A stretch of DNA of 10,656 nucleotides, taken from Gammaproteobacteria bacterium (GTDB lineage Bacteria; Pseudomonadota; Gammaproteobacteria; Immundisolibacterales; Immundisolibacteraceae). The notes beneath the pieces are model-generated. The model had not been told where the DNA came from and did not search any database. It was given only the letters and a program-made list of their open reading frames with translations. Shown piece after piece: positions 1 through 6,793 of the stretch. The DNA lies in the NCBI GenBank assembly GCA_003526065.1, contig DQBD01000142.1, positions 1 to 10,656 on the forward strand, read 5' to 3'. The translations under genes and the position numbers were made by a program. Numbering within the stretch: the stretch's first letter is position 1; every line of letters starts with the position of its first letter.

Positions 1-1425
1 CGCCTTGTTCTCGGTTTCCTGCCACTCGTTCTCCGGCACCGAATCGGCCACGACGCCGGCCGCCGCCTGCACCGACAGCGCATCGTCCTTGACGATGCCG
101 GTGCGGATGGCGATGGCCAGGTCCATGTCCCCGGAGTAGCTCAGGTAGCCGCAGGCACCGCCGTAGATGCCGCGCTTGACCGGCTCCAGCTCGTCGATGA
201 TTTCCATCGCCCGCACCTTGGGCGCACCGGTCAGCGTGCCGGCCGGGAAGGTGGCGCGCAGCACGTCGAAATTGCCGAGTCCGGGCTTCAGCAGGCCCTC
301 GACGTTGGAAACGATGTGCATCACGTGCGAGTAACGCTCGATGACCATCTCGTCGGTAACCTTCACCGAACCGGTCTGCGCGATGCGGCCGATGTCGTTG
401 CGCGCCAGGTCGATGAGCATCACGTGCTCGGCCCGCTCCTTGGGGTCGGCCAGCAGCTCCTCGGCCAGGCGCCGGTCCTCCTCGGGCGTGGCGCCGCGCG
501 GACGGGTGCCGGCCAGCGGACGGATGGTGACCCGGGTGCCCTCGGCGCTGGCTTCCTGACGCACCAGGATCTCCGGTGACGCACCGACCACCTGAAATTC
601 GCCAAAGTCGTAGAAATACATGTACGGCGACGGATTGAGCGTGCGCAGCGCCCGGTACAGCGCCAGGGGCGATTCGGTGAACCGGCGGCGGATGCGCTGG
701 CCGACCTGCACCTGCATCATGTCGCCGGCGGCGATGTATTCCTTGGCCTGCCCCACCGCCGCCAGGAAGTCGGCCTTGGCGAAATCGCGCTGTTCGGGAG
801 CGATGCGCCCGGCCGGGCTGGCCGGTGGCGTCAGCGGGCTGCGCAGGCGCGCCAGCAGCGTCGCCAGCCGCGCCAGGCCGTGGGCATGGGCTCCCGGCTG
901 CGCCGGGTCCACGTAGACGATGAGATAGATCTTGCCGGCCAGGTTGTCGACCACGGCCAGTTCTTCGGTGTGCAGCAGCAGGATGTCCGGCGTGCCCAGC
1001 GTGTCCGGCAGCGGACACTCGGCCAGGCGCGGCTCGATGTAGCGCACTGCGTCGTAGGCGAAGTACCCGGCCAGCCCGCCGCAGAACCGCGGCATGCCCG
1101 GCGGCACGAACACCCGCTCGCGCTGGCGGTAGCGCTCGATGAAATCCAGCGGGTTGCCGTCGTCGGTTTCCACCACCTCGCCGTTGTCGACCACCTCGGT
1201 GTGAAAACCGCGGCTGCGCAGCCAGCGCCGCGCCGGCAGCCCGATGAACGAGTAACGCCCGAAGCGCTCTCCGCCGACCACCGACTCGAGCAGGAAGCTG
1301 TTCGGCCCGGCCGCCAGCTTCAGGTACGCCGACAGCGGCGTGTCCAGATCGGCAAACGTCTCCAGCGTCAGCGGGATGCGGGTGTACCCCTCGGCGGCGA
1401 GGGCGGCGAAACGGGCTTCATCCAT
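1..1425 (-). CDS. trpE: anthranilate synthase component I (3' end outside window)
   Basis: The product would convert chorismate and glutamine (or ammonia) to anthranilate, the first committed step of tryptophan synthesis, in the cytoplasm with TrpG. The frame runs 475 codons from ATG at 1425 to the window edge without a stop. The N-terminal domain carries the LLES motif (residues 45-48) followed by [12 protein letters not shown], which in TrpE belongs to the tryptophan feedback site. The C-terminal chorismate-binding domain shows [10 protein letters not shown] (302-311), [15 protein letters not shown] (330-344), SHVMHIVS (366-373), [17 protein letters not shown] (392-408) and YGGACGY (421-427). 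The in-window sequence ends at WQETENKA, so only about 15-30 C-terminal residues are missing. No strong ribosome binding site precedes the ATG, and no alternative in-frame start is visible just upstream. PabB is the main alternative, but the LLES region and N-terminal domain fit TrpE better. trpG is not in the window. Confidence 0.96.
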   Translation of the reverse strand, partial: MDEARFAALAAEGYTRIPLTLETFADLDTPLSAYLKLAAGPNSFLLESVVGGERFGRYSFIGLPARRWLRSRGFHTEVVDNGEVVETDDGNPLDFIERYRQRERVFVPPGMPRFCGGLAGYFAYDAVRYIEPRLAECPLPDTLGTPDILLLHTEELAVVDNLAGKIYLIVYVDPAQPGAHAHGLARLATLLARLRSPLTPPASPAGRIAPEQRDFAKADFLAAVGQAKEYIAAGDMMQVQVGQRIRRRFTESPLALYRALRTLNPSPYMYFYDFGEFQVVGASPEILVRQEASAEGTRVTIRPLAGTRPRGATPEEDRRLAEELLADPKERAEHVMLIDLARNDIGRIAQTGSVKVTDEMVIERYSHVMHIVSNVEGLLKPGLGNFDVLRATFPAGTLTGAPKVRAMEIIDELEPVKRGIYGGACGYLSYSGDMDLAIAIRTGIVKDDALSVQAAAGVVADSVPENEWQETENKA

Positions 1426-1469
1426 GGCGCGGGCGACGGGTATGGGAAAAGGGCCGGCAATGTTGGCTG

Positions 1470-1498
1470 CTTACCGCACCGTTGAAAAGTCTTGTCAA
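1470..1498 (-). promoter_or_regulatory. putative sigma-70 promoter of trpE
   Basis: On the minus strand a perfect -35 consensus TTGACA lies at 1498-1493. A 17-base spacer separates it from GGTAAG at 1475-1470, which matches the -10 consensus at only three of six positions. Transcription would start near 1463, leaving a leader of roughly 38 bases before the trpE ATG. That is too short for a classical tryptophan attenuator with leader peptide. The -35 is convincing and the -10 is weak. The element lies downstream of the hairpin behind rpe, as expected if trpE is a separate transcription unit. Confidence 0.4.
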
Positions 1499-1499
1499 C
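1481..1499. promoter_or_regulatory. palindrome over the trpE -35 box (candidate operator)
   Basis: This 19-bp sequence (plus strand GTTGAAAAGTCTTGTCAAC) is an inverted repeat with arms GTTGA.AAG and CTT.TCAAC around a central base. Eight of nine pairs match. It covers the whole TTGACA box, so a dimeric repressor bound here would block RNA polymerase. It does not resemble the E. coli TrpR operator, which is built around CTAG. The regulator is unknown and the operator role is inference. Confidence 0.35.
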
Positions 1500-1536
1500 G
1501 ATGCGGCGCCGCGCGCCCGGGATGGCGGAGGCGTCC

Positions 1537-1572
1537 ACCGGTCGCCCCAGCTGCCCACTGGGTGGCACCGGT
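1537..1572. repeat. imperfect inverted repeat between rpe and trpE
   Basis: ACCGGT at 1537-1542 pairs with ACCGGT at 1567-1572. Inside it GC (1544-1545) pairs with GC (1565-1566), and CCCAG (1546-1550) pairs with CTGGG (1558-1562), leaving one bulged base and a short loop. No T-tract follows on either strand, so it is not a typical terminator. It lies between the rpe terminator-like hairpin and the trpE promoter. Its role is unknown and it may be no more than GC-rich chance structure. Confidence 0.3.
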
Positions 1573-1602
1573 CACCGGCAGGCACCGCGACCGGACGACC
1601 TG

Positions 1603-1628
1603 AAGAACGGGCGCGAACGCCCTTTCTT
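1603..1628 (-). terminator. terminator-like hairpin after rpe
   Basis: The hairpin starts about 10 bases past the rpe stop. On the minus strand the arms are AAGAA-A-GGGCG and CGCCC-G-TTCTT around a TTCG tetraloop, a very stable loop type in RNA. One A/G mismatch interrupts the stem. The downstream arm supplies a moderate T-run (GTTCTTC). On the plus strand the stem is followed by TTTCTTT, so the structure could act in both directions. It probably ends the coaBC-dut-algC-rpe transcript. Confidence 0.55.
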
Positions 1629-1638
1629 TGGGCCTTCC

Positions 1639-2313
1639 TCAGCCCCCACCGCCAAGCTCGGCGCGCATGGCGGCAAGGGTGGCGTTGTAGTCGGACGTGC
1701 CGAACACCGCCGAGCCGGCGACGAAGGTATCGGCCCCGGCCCGTGCCACGGCCGCGATGTTGTCGATCTTGATGCCGCCGTCGACCTCGAGGCGGATGTC
1801 CCGCCCGCTGGCATCGATGCGTTCGCGCACCTGCGCGATCTTCGGCAGCGCCGACGGGATGAAGCTCTGGCCACCGAAACCCGGATTCACCGACATCAGC
1901 AAGACCAGATCCAGCCGGTCCATGACGTAGTCCAGGCACGCCAGCGGCGTGGCCGGGTTCAGCACCAGGCCCGCCTCACAGCCGTGCTCGCGGATCAGCG
2001 AGAGCGTGCGGTCGACGTGCCGCGAGGCCTCCGGGTGAAAGCTGATCAGGCTGGCGCCGGCGGCAGCAAAGGCCGGGATCAGCGCATCCACCGGCTCGAC
2101 CATCAGGTGCACGTCGAAGAAGGCCTGCGGCGCGTGGCGGCGCAACGCCTCCACCACCAGCGGCCCGATGGTGAGGTTCGGCACGTAATGGTTGTCCATC
2201 ACGTCGACGTGAACCCAATCCGCGCCGGCCGCCAGCACGGCGTCGATCTCGGCCCCCAGGCGCGCGAAATCGGCCGACAGGATGGACGGCGCGATACGGT
2301 ACTGGCGGCTCAA
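1639..2313 (-). CDS. rpe: ribulose-phosphate 3-epimerase
   Basis: The enzyme interconverts ribulose 5-phosphate and xylulose 5-phosphate in the pentose phosphate pathway, in the cytoplasm. It is a full-length TIM-barrel protein of 224 residues, the usual family size. Visible signatures are [14 protein letters not shown] (7-20), [18 protein letters not shown] (34-51) with the metal and catalytic residues His35 and Asp37, DVHLMV with His69 (67-72), [11 protein letters not shown] (141-151) and VDGGIK with catalytic Asp178 (177-182). The start is TTG at 2313, which gives the normal N-terminus; the next Met is residue 39 and would destroy the barrel. The start overlaps the algC stop (TTGA), suggesting translational coupling. 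In many relatives a phosphoglycolate phosphatase gene sits between rpe and trpE. Here there is none, and a terminator-like hairpin follows. Confidence 0.97.
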   Translation of the reverse strand: MSRQYRIAPSILSADFARLGAEIDAVLAAGADWVHVDVMDNHYVPNLTIGPLVVEALRRHAPQAFFDVHLMVEPVDALIPAFAAAGASLISFHPEASRHVDRTLSLIREHGCEAGLVLNPATPLACLDYVMDRLDLVLLMSVNPGFGGQSFIPSALPKIAQVRERIDASGRDIRLEVDGGIKIDNIAAVARAGADTFVAGSAVFGTSDYNATLAAMRAELGGGG

Positions 2314-3695
2314 AACGGCAGCTCCAGCCCCGGCCGCACGCGCGCGAACAACGCCCGGAAGGCGTCCTGGATACGGACAAGCGCGGCCTCGTCGTCGGCC
2401 TCGAAGCGCAGCACCAGCACCGGCGTGGTGTTGGACGGGCGCACCAGACCGAAGCCGTCGGCGTAGTCGGCGCGGATGCCGTCGAGCGTGCTCACCTCGG
2501 CGCCCGGGAAATCGGCCGCGTCGATCAGCTCCTTCATCAGCGCGAAGTGCTCGCCTTCCCTGAGCTTGATCTGCAGCTCGGGCGTGCTGGCCGAATCCGG
2601 AATCGCCGCGAAGACCTGCTCCGGCGTCTGGTCCTGGCGGCTGAGGTACTCCAGCAGCCGGCAGGCGGCATACACGCCGTCATCGAAGCCGTACCAGCGT
2701 TCCTTGACGAAGATGTGCCCGCTCATCTCGCCGGCCAGCGCGGCGCCGGTCTCGGCCATCTTGGCCTTGATCAGCGAGTGGCCGGTCTTCCACATCAGCG
2801 GCTTGCCGCCGGCGGCGTCGATGGCGCGCGGCAGGTGACGCGTGCATTTCACGTCGAACAGGATGGTGGCGCCCGGCACGCGCGAGAGCACGTCACGCGC
2901 GAACAGGATCATCAGCCGGTCGGCGAACACCACCCGCCCGCTGGCGGTGACCACGCCCAGGCGATCGCCGTCGCCGTCGAAGGCCACGCCAAGGTCAAGC
3001 CCGCGCGCGCGCACGCTGGCGATCAGGTCTTCGAGGTTCTCGGGCTTGGTCGGGTCCGGATGGTGGTTGGGGAAGGTGCCGTCCACCTCGGCGAACAGCG
3101 GCACCACCTCGCAGCCGAGCGCTTCCAGCAGATCCGGGGCGCTGGCGCCGGTGACACCGTTGCCACAGTCGACGCCCACCTTGAGCGGCCGCGCCAGCTT
3201 CACGTCGCCCAGAATCCGCTCGCGATACGGCGTGAGCGCGTCGGCCTCGCGCACGTGGCCGAAGCCGGACTCCAGATCGTCGGCCTCGATCAGGCGACGG
3301 ATGCCGAGGATGTCGTCACCGGACAGCGTCTTGCCGGCAACGACGATCTTCAGGCCGTTGTAATCGGGCGGATTGTGGCTGCCGGTCACCGCCACGCCGC
3401 AACCGGTGTCGAACGCGAAGCTGGCGAAATACACCACCGGCGTCGGCACCATGCCGACATCGATCACGCCGCAGCCGGTGGCCGCCAGACCCCGCGTCAG
3501 CGCGTCGGACAGCGCCGGACCCGACAGGCGTCCGTCACGGCCGACCACCACCTCGCTGCAGCCGGCGCGGCGCACCAGCGTGCCGATGGCGCGACCGATC
3601 TGGTAGACACCGGTCTCGGTCAGGCTCTGCCCGACCACGCCGCGGATGTCGTAGGCGCGGAAGATTTCCTCCGGCGGCAGGTAGCGTTCGCTCAT
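2310..3695 (-). CDS. algC: phosphomannomutase/phosphoglucomutase (AlgC type)
   Basis: This 461-residue alpha-D-phosphohexomutase interconverts the 1- and 6-phosphates of mannose or glucose. It feeds lipopolysaccharide, exopolysaccharide and nucleotide-sugar synthesis. All four domains are recognisable. The active-site phosphoserine loop is [11 protein letters not shown] (104-114, Ser106). The magnesium loop is DGDGDR (240-245). The sugar-binding loop is GEMSGH (322-327). The phosphate-binding loop is RPSNTTP (419-425). The N-terminus IFRAYDIRG (11-19) is also typical. The ATG start has GAGG five bases upstream. It follows dut by 24 bases and overlaps rpe. Whether it prefers mannose or glucose cannot be read from sequence; GlmM is unlikely because its motif spacing and N-terminus differ. 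Confidence 0.95.
   Translation of the reverse strand: MSERYLPPEEIFRAYDIRGVVGQSLTETGVYQIGRAIGTLVRRAGCSEVVVGRDGRLSGPALSDALTRGLAATGCGVIDVGMVPTPVVYFASFAFDTGCGVAVTGSHNPPDYNGLKIVVAGKTLSGDDILGIRRLIEADDLESGFGHVREADALTPYRERILGDVKLARPLKVGVDCGNGVTGASAPDLLEALGCEVVPLFAEVDGTFPNHHPDPTKPENLEDLIASVRARGLDLGVAFDGDGDRLGVVTASGRVVFADRLMILFARDVLSRVPGATILFDVKCTRHLPRAIDAAGGKPLMWKTGHSLIKAKMAETGAALAGEMSGHIFVKERWYGFDDGVYAACRLLEYLSRQDQTPEQVFAAIPDSASTPELQIKLREGEHFALMKELIDAADFPGAEVSTLDGIRADYADGFGLVRPSNTTPVLVLRFEADDEAALVRIQDAFRALFARVRPGLELPF
2322..2325 (-). promoter_or_regulatory. ribosome binding site supporting the rpe TTG start
   Basis: GGAG on the minus strand (2325-2322) lies eight bases before the TTG at 2313, inside the last codons of algC. 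Correct spacing to this TTG, and lack of any nearby ATG in frame, decide the start. Confidence 0.6.
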
Positions 3696-3719
3696 GGCAA
3701 CCTCATTGTCTGGGGCCGC

Positions 3720-4175
3720 TCAGGCGCGGCCTGTGTGTCCGAATCCCCCGCCACCGCGGGCGCTGGGGGTGAAGTCCTGCACCACCTCGAAACGCGCCTG
3801 CACCACCGGCACCAGCACCAGCTGGGCAATACGCTCGCCGGGCGCGATGGTGAATGGCGCCGCGCCGCGGTTCCAGCACGACACCATCACCTCGCCCTGG
3901 TAGTCGCTGTCGATCAGCCCGACCAGGTTGCCCAGCACGATGCCGTGCTTGTGCCCGAGTCCCGAGCGCGGCAGCAGCACGGCGGCAAGACCAGCATCTG
4001 CGATGTGTATTGCAAAACCGGTGCCGATCAGCGCCGTGTCACCCGGCGCCAGCGTCAGCGGCGCGTCCAGGCAGGCGCGCAGGTCCAGGCCGGCGGCGCC
4101 GTCGGTGGCGTACTGCGGCAGCGGCAGCTCGGCGCCAAGACGCGGATCGAGAATCTTCAGCTCAACCGCGCGCAT
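3720..4175 (-). CDS. dut: deoxyuridine 5'-triphosphate nucleotidohydrolase (dUTPase)
   Basis: The enzyme hydrolyses dUTP to dUMP and pyrophosphate, keeping uracil out of DNA and supplying dTMP synthesis. It is a trimeric-type dUTPase of 151 residues, the normal size. All five motifs are present: 1, [12 protein letters not shown] (23-34); 2, [12 protein letters not shown] (67-78); 3, [11 protein letters not shown] (86-96) with the catalytic Asp; 4, [11 protein letters not shown] (114-124); 5, [11 protein letters not shown] (139-149). I chose ATG at 4175, eight codons inside the longest open frame, because it gives the family N-terminus and has GGAG seven bases upstream. The gene overlaps the end of coaBC by 14 bases, so coupling is likely. 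Confidence 0.97.
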   Translation of the reverse strand: MRAVELKILDPRLGAELPLPQYATDGAAGLDLRACLDAPLTLAPGDTALIGTGFAIHIADAGLAAVLLPRSGLGHKHGIVLGNLVGLIDSDYQGEVMVSCWNRGAAPFTIAPGERIAQLVLVPVVQARFEVVQDFTPSARGGGGFGHTGRA

Positions 4176-5361
4176 GCAGCCGCTCCGCAATTTCCGCAAT
4201 CAGCGCGCGCGCCAGCGCCGCCTTGGAGGCGCGCGCCAGCTCGCGCTGCCCGCCCGGCCACAGCAGCGTGAGCGCGTTGTCGTCCGTTTCGAAGCCAAGG
4301 CCGGCGCCGACCGTGTTGGCGGCGATCAGATCAAGGCGCTTGTCGTCGAGCTTGCGCCGCGCGTAGGCGAGCACATCGTCCGTCTCGGCGGCGAAACCGA
4401 CCGTGAACGGCCGGCGCTGCAGCGCGGCGACCTCGGACAGGATGTCGGGGTTGCGGATCAGCTCGACACTGAGCGCATCCCGGTCCTTCTTGATCTTGCG
4501 CCCGGCCGGTGCCGCCGGGCGGTAGTCGGCCACCGCGGCGGTGCCGACGTAGACATCCGCGGTGGCCACCGCCGACAGCACGGCATCGCGCATCTGCAGC
4601 GCCGAGCGCACGCGCTGCACCGCCACGCCGGACGGGTCGGCCAGCGCCACCGGACCGGTGACCAGCGTCACCTCGGCGCCCGCCTCGCGCGCGGCCTGGG
4701 CAATCGCGTAACCCATGCGCCCGGAGCTGCGGTTGCCGATGAACCGCACCGGGTCGATGTCCTCGAAGGTCGGCCCGGCACTGACCACCACCCGCCGTCC
4801 GGCCAGCGCGCCGGCACCGAACTGCGCCGCGCACAGCGCCACCAGTTCCAGCGGTTCGAGCATGCGCCCCTCGCCGACCTCGCCACAGGCCTGGCTGCCG
4901 CTGGCCGGACCGAACACGCGCACCGCGTCGTCGACGAGCTGACGCAGGTTGCGCTGCGTGGCCGCGTTCTCCCACATGCCGGCGTTCATGGCCGGCGCGA
5001 TGGCCAGCGGTGCCCGGCTCGCCCGGCAGCAGGCGGCCAGCAGGTCGTCGGCAAAGCCATGCGCCAGGCGCGCCATGAAATCGGCCGTGGCCGGGGCAAT
5101 CAGGATCAGGTCCGCCCAGCGCGCCAGCTCGATGTGGCCCATGCCGGACTCCGCCTCGGCACTGAGCAGCGCCTGGTGCACCGGCCGACCGCTGACGGCC
5201 TGCAGCGTCAACGGCGTCACGAACGCCGCCGCAGCGTCGGTCAGCACCACACGCACGTCGGCGCCCGCGTCGCGCAGGCGGCGCACCAGCTCCGGTGCCT
5301 TGTAGGCGGCGATGCCACCGGTCACGCCGAGCAGGATGTGTTTGTTAGCGAGTGCGTTCAT
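4162..5361 (-). CDS. coaBC: bifunctional phosphopantothenoylcysteine decarboxylase/phosphopantothenate-cysteine ligase
   Basis: CoaBC carries out two steps of coenzyme A synthesis: CTP-dependent joining of cysteine to 4'-phosphopantothenate, then FMN-dependent decarboxylation to 4'-phosphopantetheine. The 399 residues match the family length. The N-terminal flavoprotein (CoaC) domain has [10 protein letters not shown] (12-21), catalytic His76 in [18 protein letters not shown] (123-130) and Cys159 in [13 protein letters not shown] (158-170). The C-terminal CoaB domain has [20 protein letters not shown] (194-213), AAVADYRP (275-282) and Lys289 in KIKKD. The start is ATG at 5361. No Shine-Dalgarno sequence is visible before it, and a possible -10 box lies only about 13 bases upstream, so the message may be nearly leaderless. 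It appears to be the first gene of the coaBC-dut-algC-rpe cluster. Confidence 0.97.
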   Translation of the reverse strand: MNALANKHILLGVTGGIAAYKAPELVRRLRDAGADVRVVLTDAAAAFVTPLTLQAVSGRPVHQALLSAEAESGMGHIELARWADLILIAPATADFMARLAHGFADDLLAACCRASRAPLAIAPAMNAGMWENAATQRNLRQLVDDAVRVFGPASGSQACGEVGEGRMLEPLELVALCAAQFGAGALAGRRVVVSAGPTFEDIDPVRFIGNRSSGRMGYAIAQAAREAGAEVTLVTGPVALADPSGVAVQRVRSALQMRDAVLSAVATADVYVGTAAVADYRPAAPAGRKIKKDRDALSVELIRNPDILSEVAALQRRPFTVGFAAETDDVLAYARRKLDDKRLDLIAANTVGAGLGFETDDNALTLLWPGGQRELARASKAALARALIAEIAERLHARG

Positions 5362-5373
5362 GGTTGCGGCGGC

Positions 5374-5379
5374 AGTTTA
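5374..5379 (-). promoter_or_regulatory. possible -10 box of coaBC
   Basis: TAAACT on the minus strand (5379-5374) matches TATAAT at four of six positions. Transcription from it would begin about six bases before the coaBC ATG. No recognisable -35 lies at the right distance (GC-rich sequence there). This is a weak call made because nothing better is visible in the 5362-5575 gap. Confidence 0.2.
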
Positions 5380-5491
5380 GCAGCGCCATTTCGCCGGCCG
5401 CTCGAAAGCGGCACCGGTCACTGCAGCCCCAGGCCCACTCGCGGTACAAGCGTCACACGCCCGGATCGACGCGGCGCCGGCGGCGCCCATC

Positions 5492-5509
5492 CGGCGGGCA
5501 GGCCCGCCG
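5492..5509. repeat. perfect GC-rich inverted repeat in the coaBC-radC gap
   Basis: CGGCGGGC at 5492-5499 and GCCCGCCG at 5502-5509 are perfect 8-base arms separated by AG. There is no T-tract, so it is not a terminator. It could be an operator, a hairpin in the radC leader, or chance in GC-rich DNA. The rest of the 5362-5575 intergenic region shows no clear radC promoter. Confidence 0.3.
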
Positions 5510-5564
5510 TGACCCGCCCTCGCGACGGGTATGTCGGCCGGCCAACCCGGCAACGCGTTCAACT

Positions 5565-5568
5565 GGAG
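5565..5568 (+). promoter_or_regulatory. ribosome binding site deciding the radC start
   Basis: GGAG lies seven bases before ATG at 5576. The in-frame upstream ATG at 5531 has no such site and would add 15 residues with no family counterpart. Confidence 0.7.
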
Positions 5569-5575
5569 ATGCAGC

Positions 5576-6250
5576 ATGGGAATCCTCGACTGGCAGCCCG
5601 ACGAGCGCCCGCGCGAGCGACTGCTGGCCAGCGGCCCGGGCGCGCTGTCCGACGCCGAGCTGCTGGCCATCTGCCTGCGCACCGGCGTGCGGGGTGAATC
5701 GGCCGTCGACCTGGCGCGCAACCTGCTGGCCGAACACGGCGGCGTGCGCGGGCTGCTGACCGGCGACCGCCATGCCCTGCTCGCCCGCAAGGGCCTGGGC
5801 GCCGCCAAGTACGCGCAGCTGCTGGCGGTGGCCGAACTCGGCCGCCGCTACGCGCAGGAGGTGCTGCGCCGCGGCGAGGCGCTGACCTCGCCGCAGGCGG
5901 CGCGCGACTATCTGGCCGTGCAGCTGCGCGACCACCCGCAGGAAGTGTTCGGCTGCCTGTTCCTGGACAACCGCCACCGGGTGCTGGCATTCGAGGAACT
6001 GTTCCGCGGCACCGTCAATGCCGCCAGCGTCTACCCGCGAGAAGTGGTACGCGCGGCGCTGCGCCACAACGCGGCGGCGCTGATCCTGGCCCACAACCAT
6101 CCGTCCGGCGTGGCCGAGCCCAGCGACGCCGACCTCACGCTCACCCGGCGGCTGAAAACGGCGCTGGAACTGGTCGACGTGCGGGTACTGGACCACATCG
6201 TCATCGGCGACGGCCAGCTCACGTCACTGGCCGAGCGCGGTCAGGTGTGA
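5576..6250 (+). CDS. radC: RadC family JAB/MPN domain protein
   Basis: RadC proteins are widespread and were once thought to act in DNA repair; their true biochemical role is unsettled. The 224 residues match the family. The N-terminus has [20 protein letters not shown] (11-30), then a helix-hairpin-helix-like stretch around [12 protein letters not shown] (71-82). The C-terminal MPN/JAMM metalloprotease-like domain has the full zinc signature: His173 and His175 in HNHPSG, Ser183 and Asp186 (H-x-H-x7-S-x2-D), with [12 protein letters not shown] (139-150) before it. A metal-dependent hydrolase fold is therefore seen, but the substrate is unknown. ATG 5576 is chosen over ATG 5531. It is divergent from coaBC, the usual neighbour in Pseudomonas-like genomes, so the chromosomal type is favoured over mobile-element radC. 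Confidence 0.95.
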   Translation: MGILDWQPDERPRERLLASGPGALSDAELLAICLRTGVRGESAVDLARNLLAEHGGVRGLLTGDRHALLARKGLGAAKYAQLLAVAELGRRYAQEVLRRGEALTSPQAARDYLAVQLRDHPQEVFGCLFLDNRHRVLAFEELFRGTVNAASVYPREVVRAALRHNAAALILAHNHPSGVAEPSDADLTLTRRLKTALELVDVRVLDHIVIGDGQLTSLAERGQV

Positions 6251-6281
6251 GGAAGCGCCGGCCGGCGGCCCTGGTGTCGAC

Positions 6282-6689
6282 TCACAGGAAACCACCATAG
6301 CTGCGCCGACGGCGCGGACGCAGCAGCGGCAGGACCAGCCCCAGCACGACGCCACCGGCCAGCACCCCGGCGCCGGTCAGAAACCAGCGCCTGCGTTCCT
6401 CGCGCCGCAGCTGACCTGCCTCGTCACGCAGGCCGTCCACCTGCGTCTGCAGTGCCTGCACGTGCTGCTGCAGCTGCGCATTCTGTCCAACCAGCTCCGC
6501 CGCCTGCGCGGCCGCCTCCTCCAGCGCCGGCTGGCGCGCCAGCAAGGCATCGTGCTCACGCTGCAGCCGGCGCAGCTCCTGCGCCGGGTCCGGTGGCACC
6601 CCTTCCGTGCGGGTGGCTTGTGCGGCAACACACGGCAACGCAAGCGCCGCGGCCAACGCAAGCGCTGGCAGGCGTCGGATGAAACTCAT
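6282..6689 (-). CDS. short coiled-coil membrane protein, SH3-less YgiM/TIGR04211-like
   Basis: This is a 135-residue protein of unknown function. Residues 1-24 form a signal peptide (RR, then a long Ala/Leu core, then a VAAQA cleavage-like site). Residues 36-100 are rich in Glu, Gln, Leu and Arg with heptad character, predicting a coiled coil. Residues 103-123 (FLTGAGVLAGGVVLGLVLPLL) are a membrane anchor followed by a RPRRRRS basic tail. The coiled coil, single helix and arginine tail in that order are typical of E. coli YgiM and the 'TIGR04211 SH3 domain protein' family, whose N-terminal bacterial SH3 domain is absent here. If exported, the coiled coil would be periplasmic and the tail cytoplasmic. 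It converges on radC with a 31-base gap and no clear terminator. GGAG lies 11 bases before the ATG. Family assignment is moderate. Confidence 0.8.
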   Translation of the reverse strand: MSFIRRLPALALAAALALPCVAAQATRTEGVPPDPAQELRRLQREHDALLARQPALEEAAAQAAELVGQNAQLQQHVQALQTQVDGLRDEAGQLRREERRRWFLTGAGVLAGGVVLGLVLPLLRPRRRRSYGGFL

Positions 6690-6719
6690 AGGCAGCAGGT
6701 CTCCGGCAGGCTCGACGGC

Positions 6720-6747
6720 ATTCTAACAACCCGCCCGAAGCATCCAA
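6720..6747 (-). promoter_or_regulatory. putative promoter of the small coiled-coil gene
   Basis: On the minus strand TTGGAT (6747-6742) and TAGAAT (6725-6720) are 16 bases apart. They match the -35 and -10 consensus at four and five of six positions. The transcript would begin about 6713, giving a leader of roughly 25 bases that contains the GGAG site. Confidence 0.5.
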
Positions 6748-6755
6748 CGGCACCG

Positions 6756-6761
6756 TACAAT
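6756..6761 (+). promoter_or_regulatory. putative -10 box of the GNAT/C39 peptidase gene
   Basis: TACAAT matches the -10 consensus at five of six positions and would start transcription near 6768, about 25 bases before the ATG. The -35 position (around 6733-6738) shows no consensus, so an activator may be needed. It lies nine bases beyond the opposing -35 of the divergent gene, so the two promoters interleave. Confidence 0.4.
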
Positions 6762-6793
6762 GCCGCCGCTTCGCCCGCAGCCGCGGCCACCGC

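Noticed and set aside
1426..1500. Tryptophan attenuator with leader peptide before trpE
   Set aside because: The space between the likely start site and the ATG is about 38 bases and contains no small frame with tryptophan codons and no paired terminator/antiterminator.
4173..4199. Longer dut start at 4199
   Set aside because: It would add MRKLRSGC encoded within coaBC; the internal ATG at 4175 has the ribosome binding site and the family N-terminus.
2547..4271. Plus-strand frame of 574 codons across algC and dut
   Set aside because: It is antisense to two genes with complete motif sets; its composition is the Arg/His/Ala/Gln pattern of an antisense shadow.
5531..5575. Upstream ATG at 5531 as the radC start
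   Set aside because: It lacks a ribosome binding site and adds 15 residues with no counterpart in RadC, while ATG 5576 has GGAG seven bases upstream.
6256..6267. CGCCGGCCGGCG palindrome between radC and the coiled-coil gene as a terminator
   Set aside because: It is a perfect 12-base palindrome with no loop and no T-tract, so it is a poor hairpin; likely GC-rich chance.
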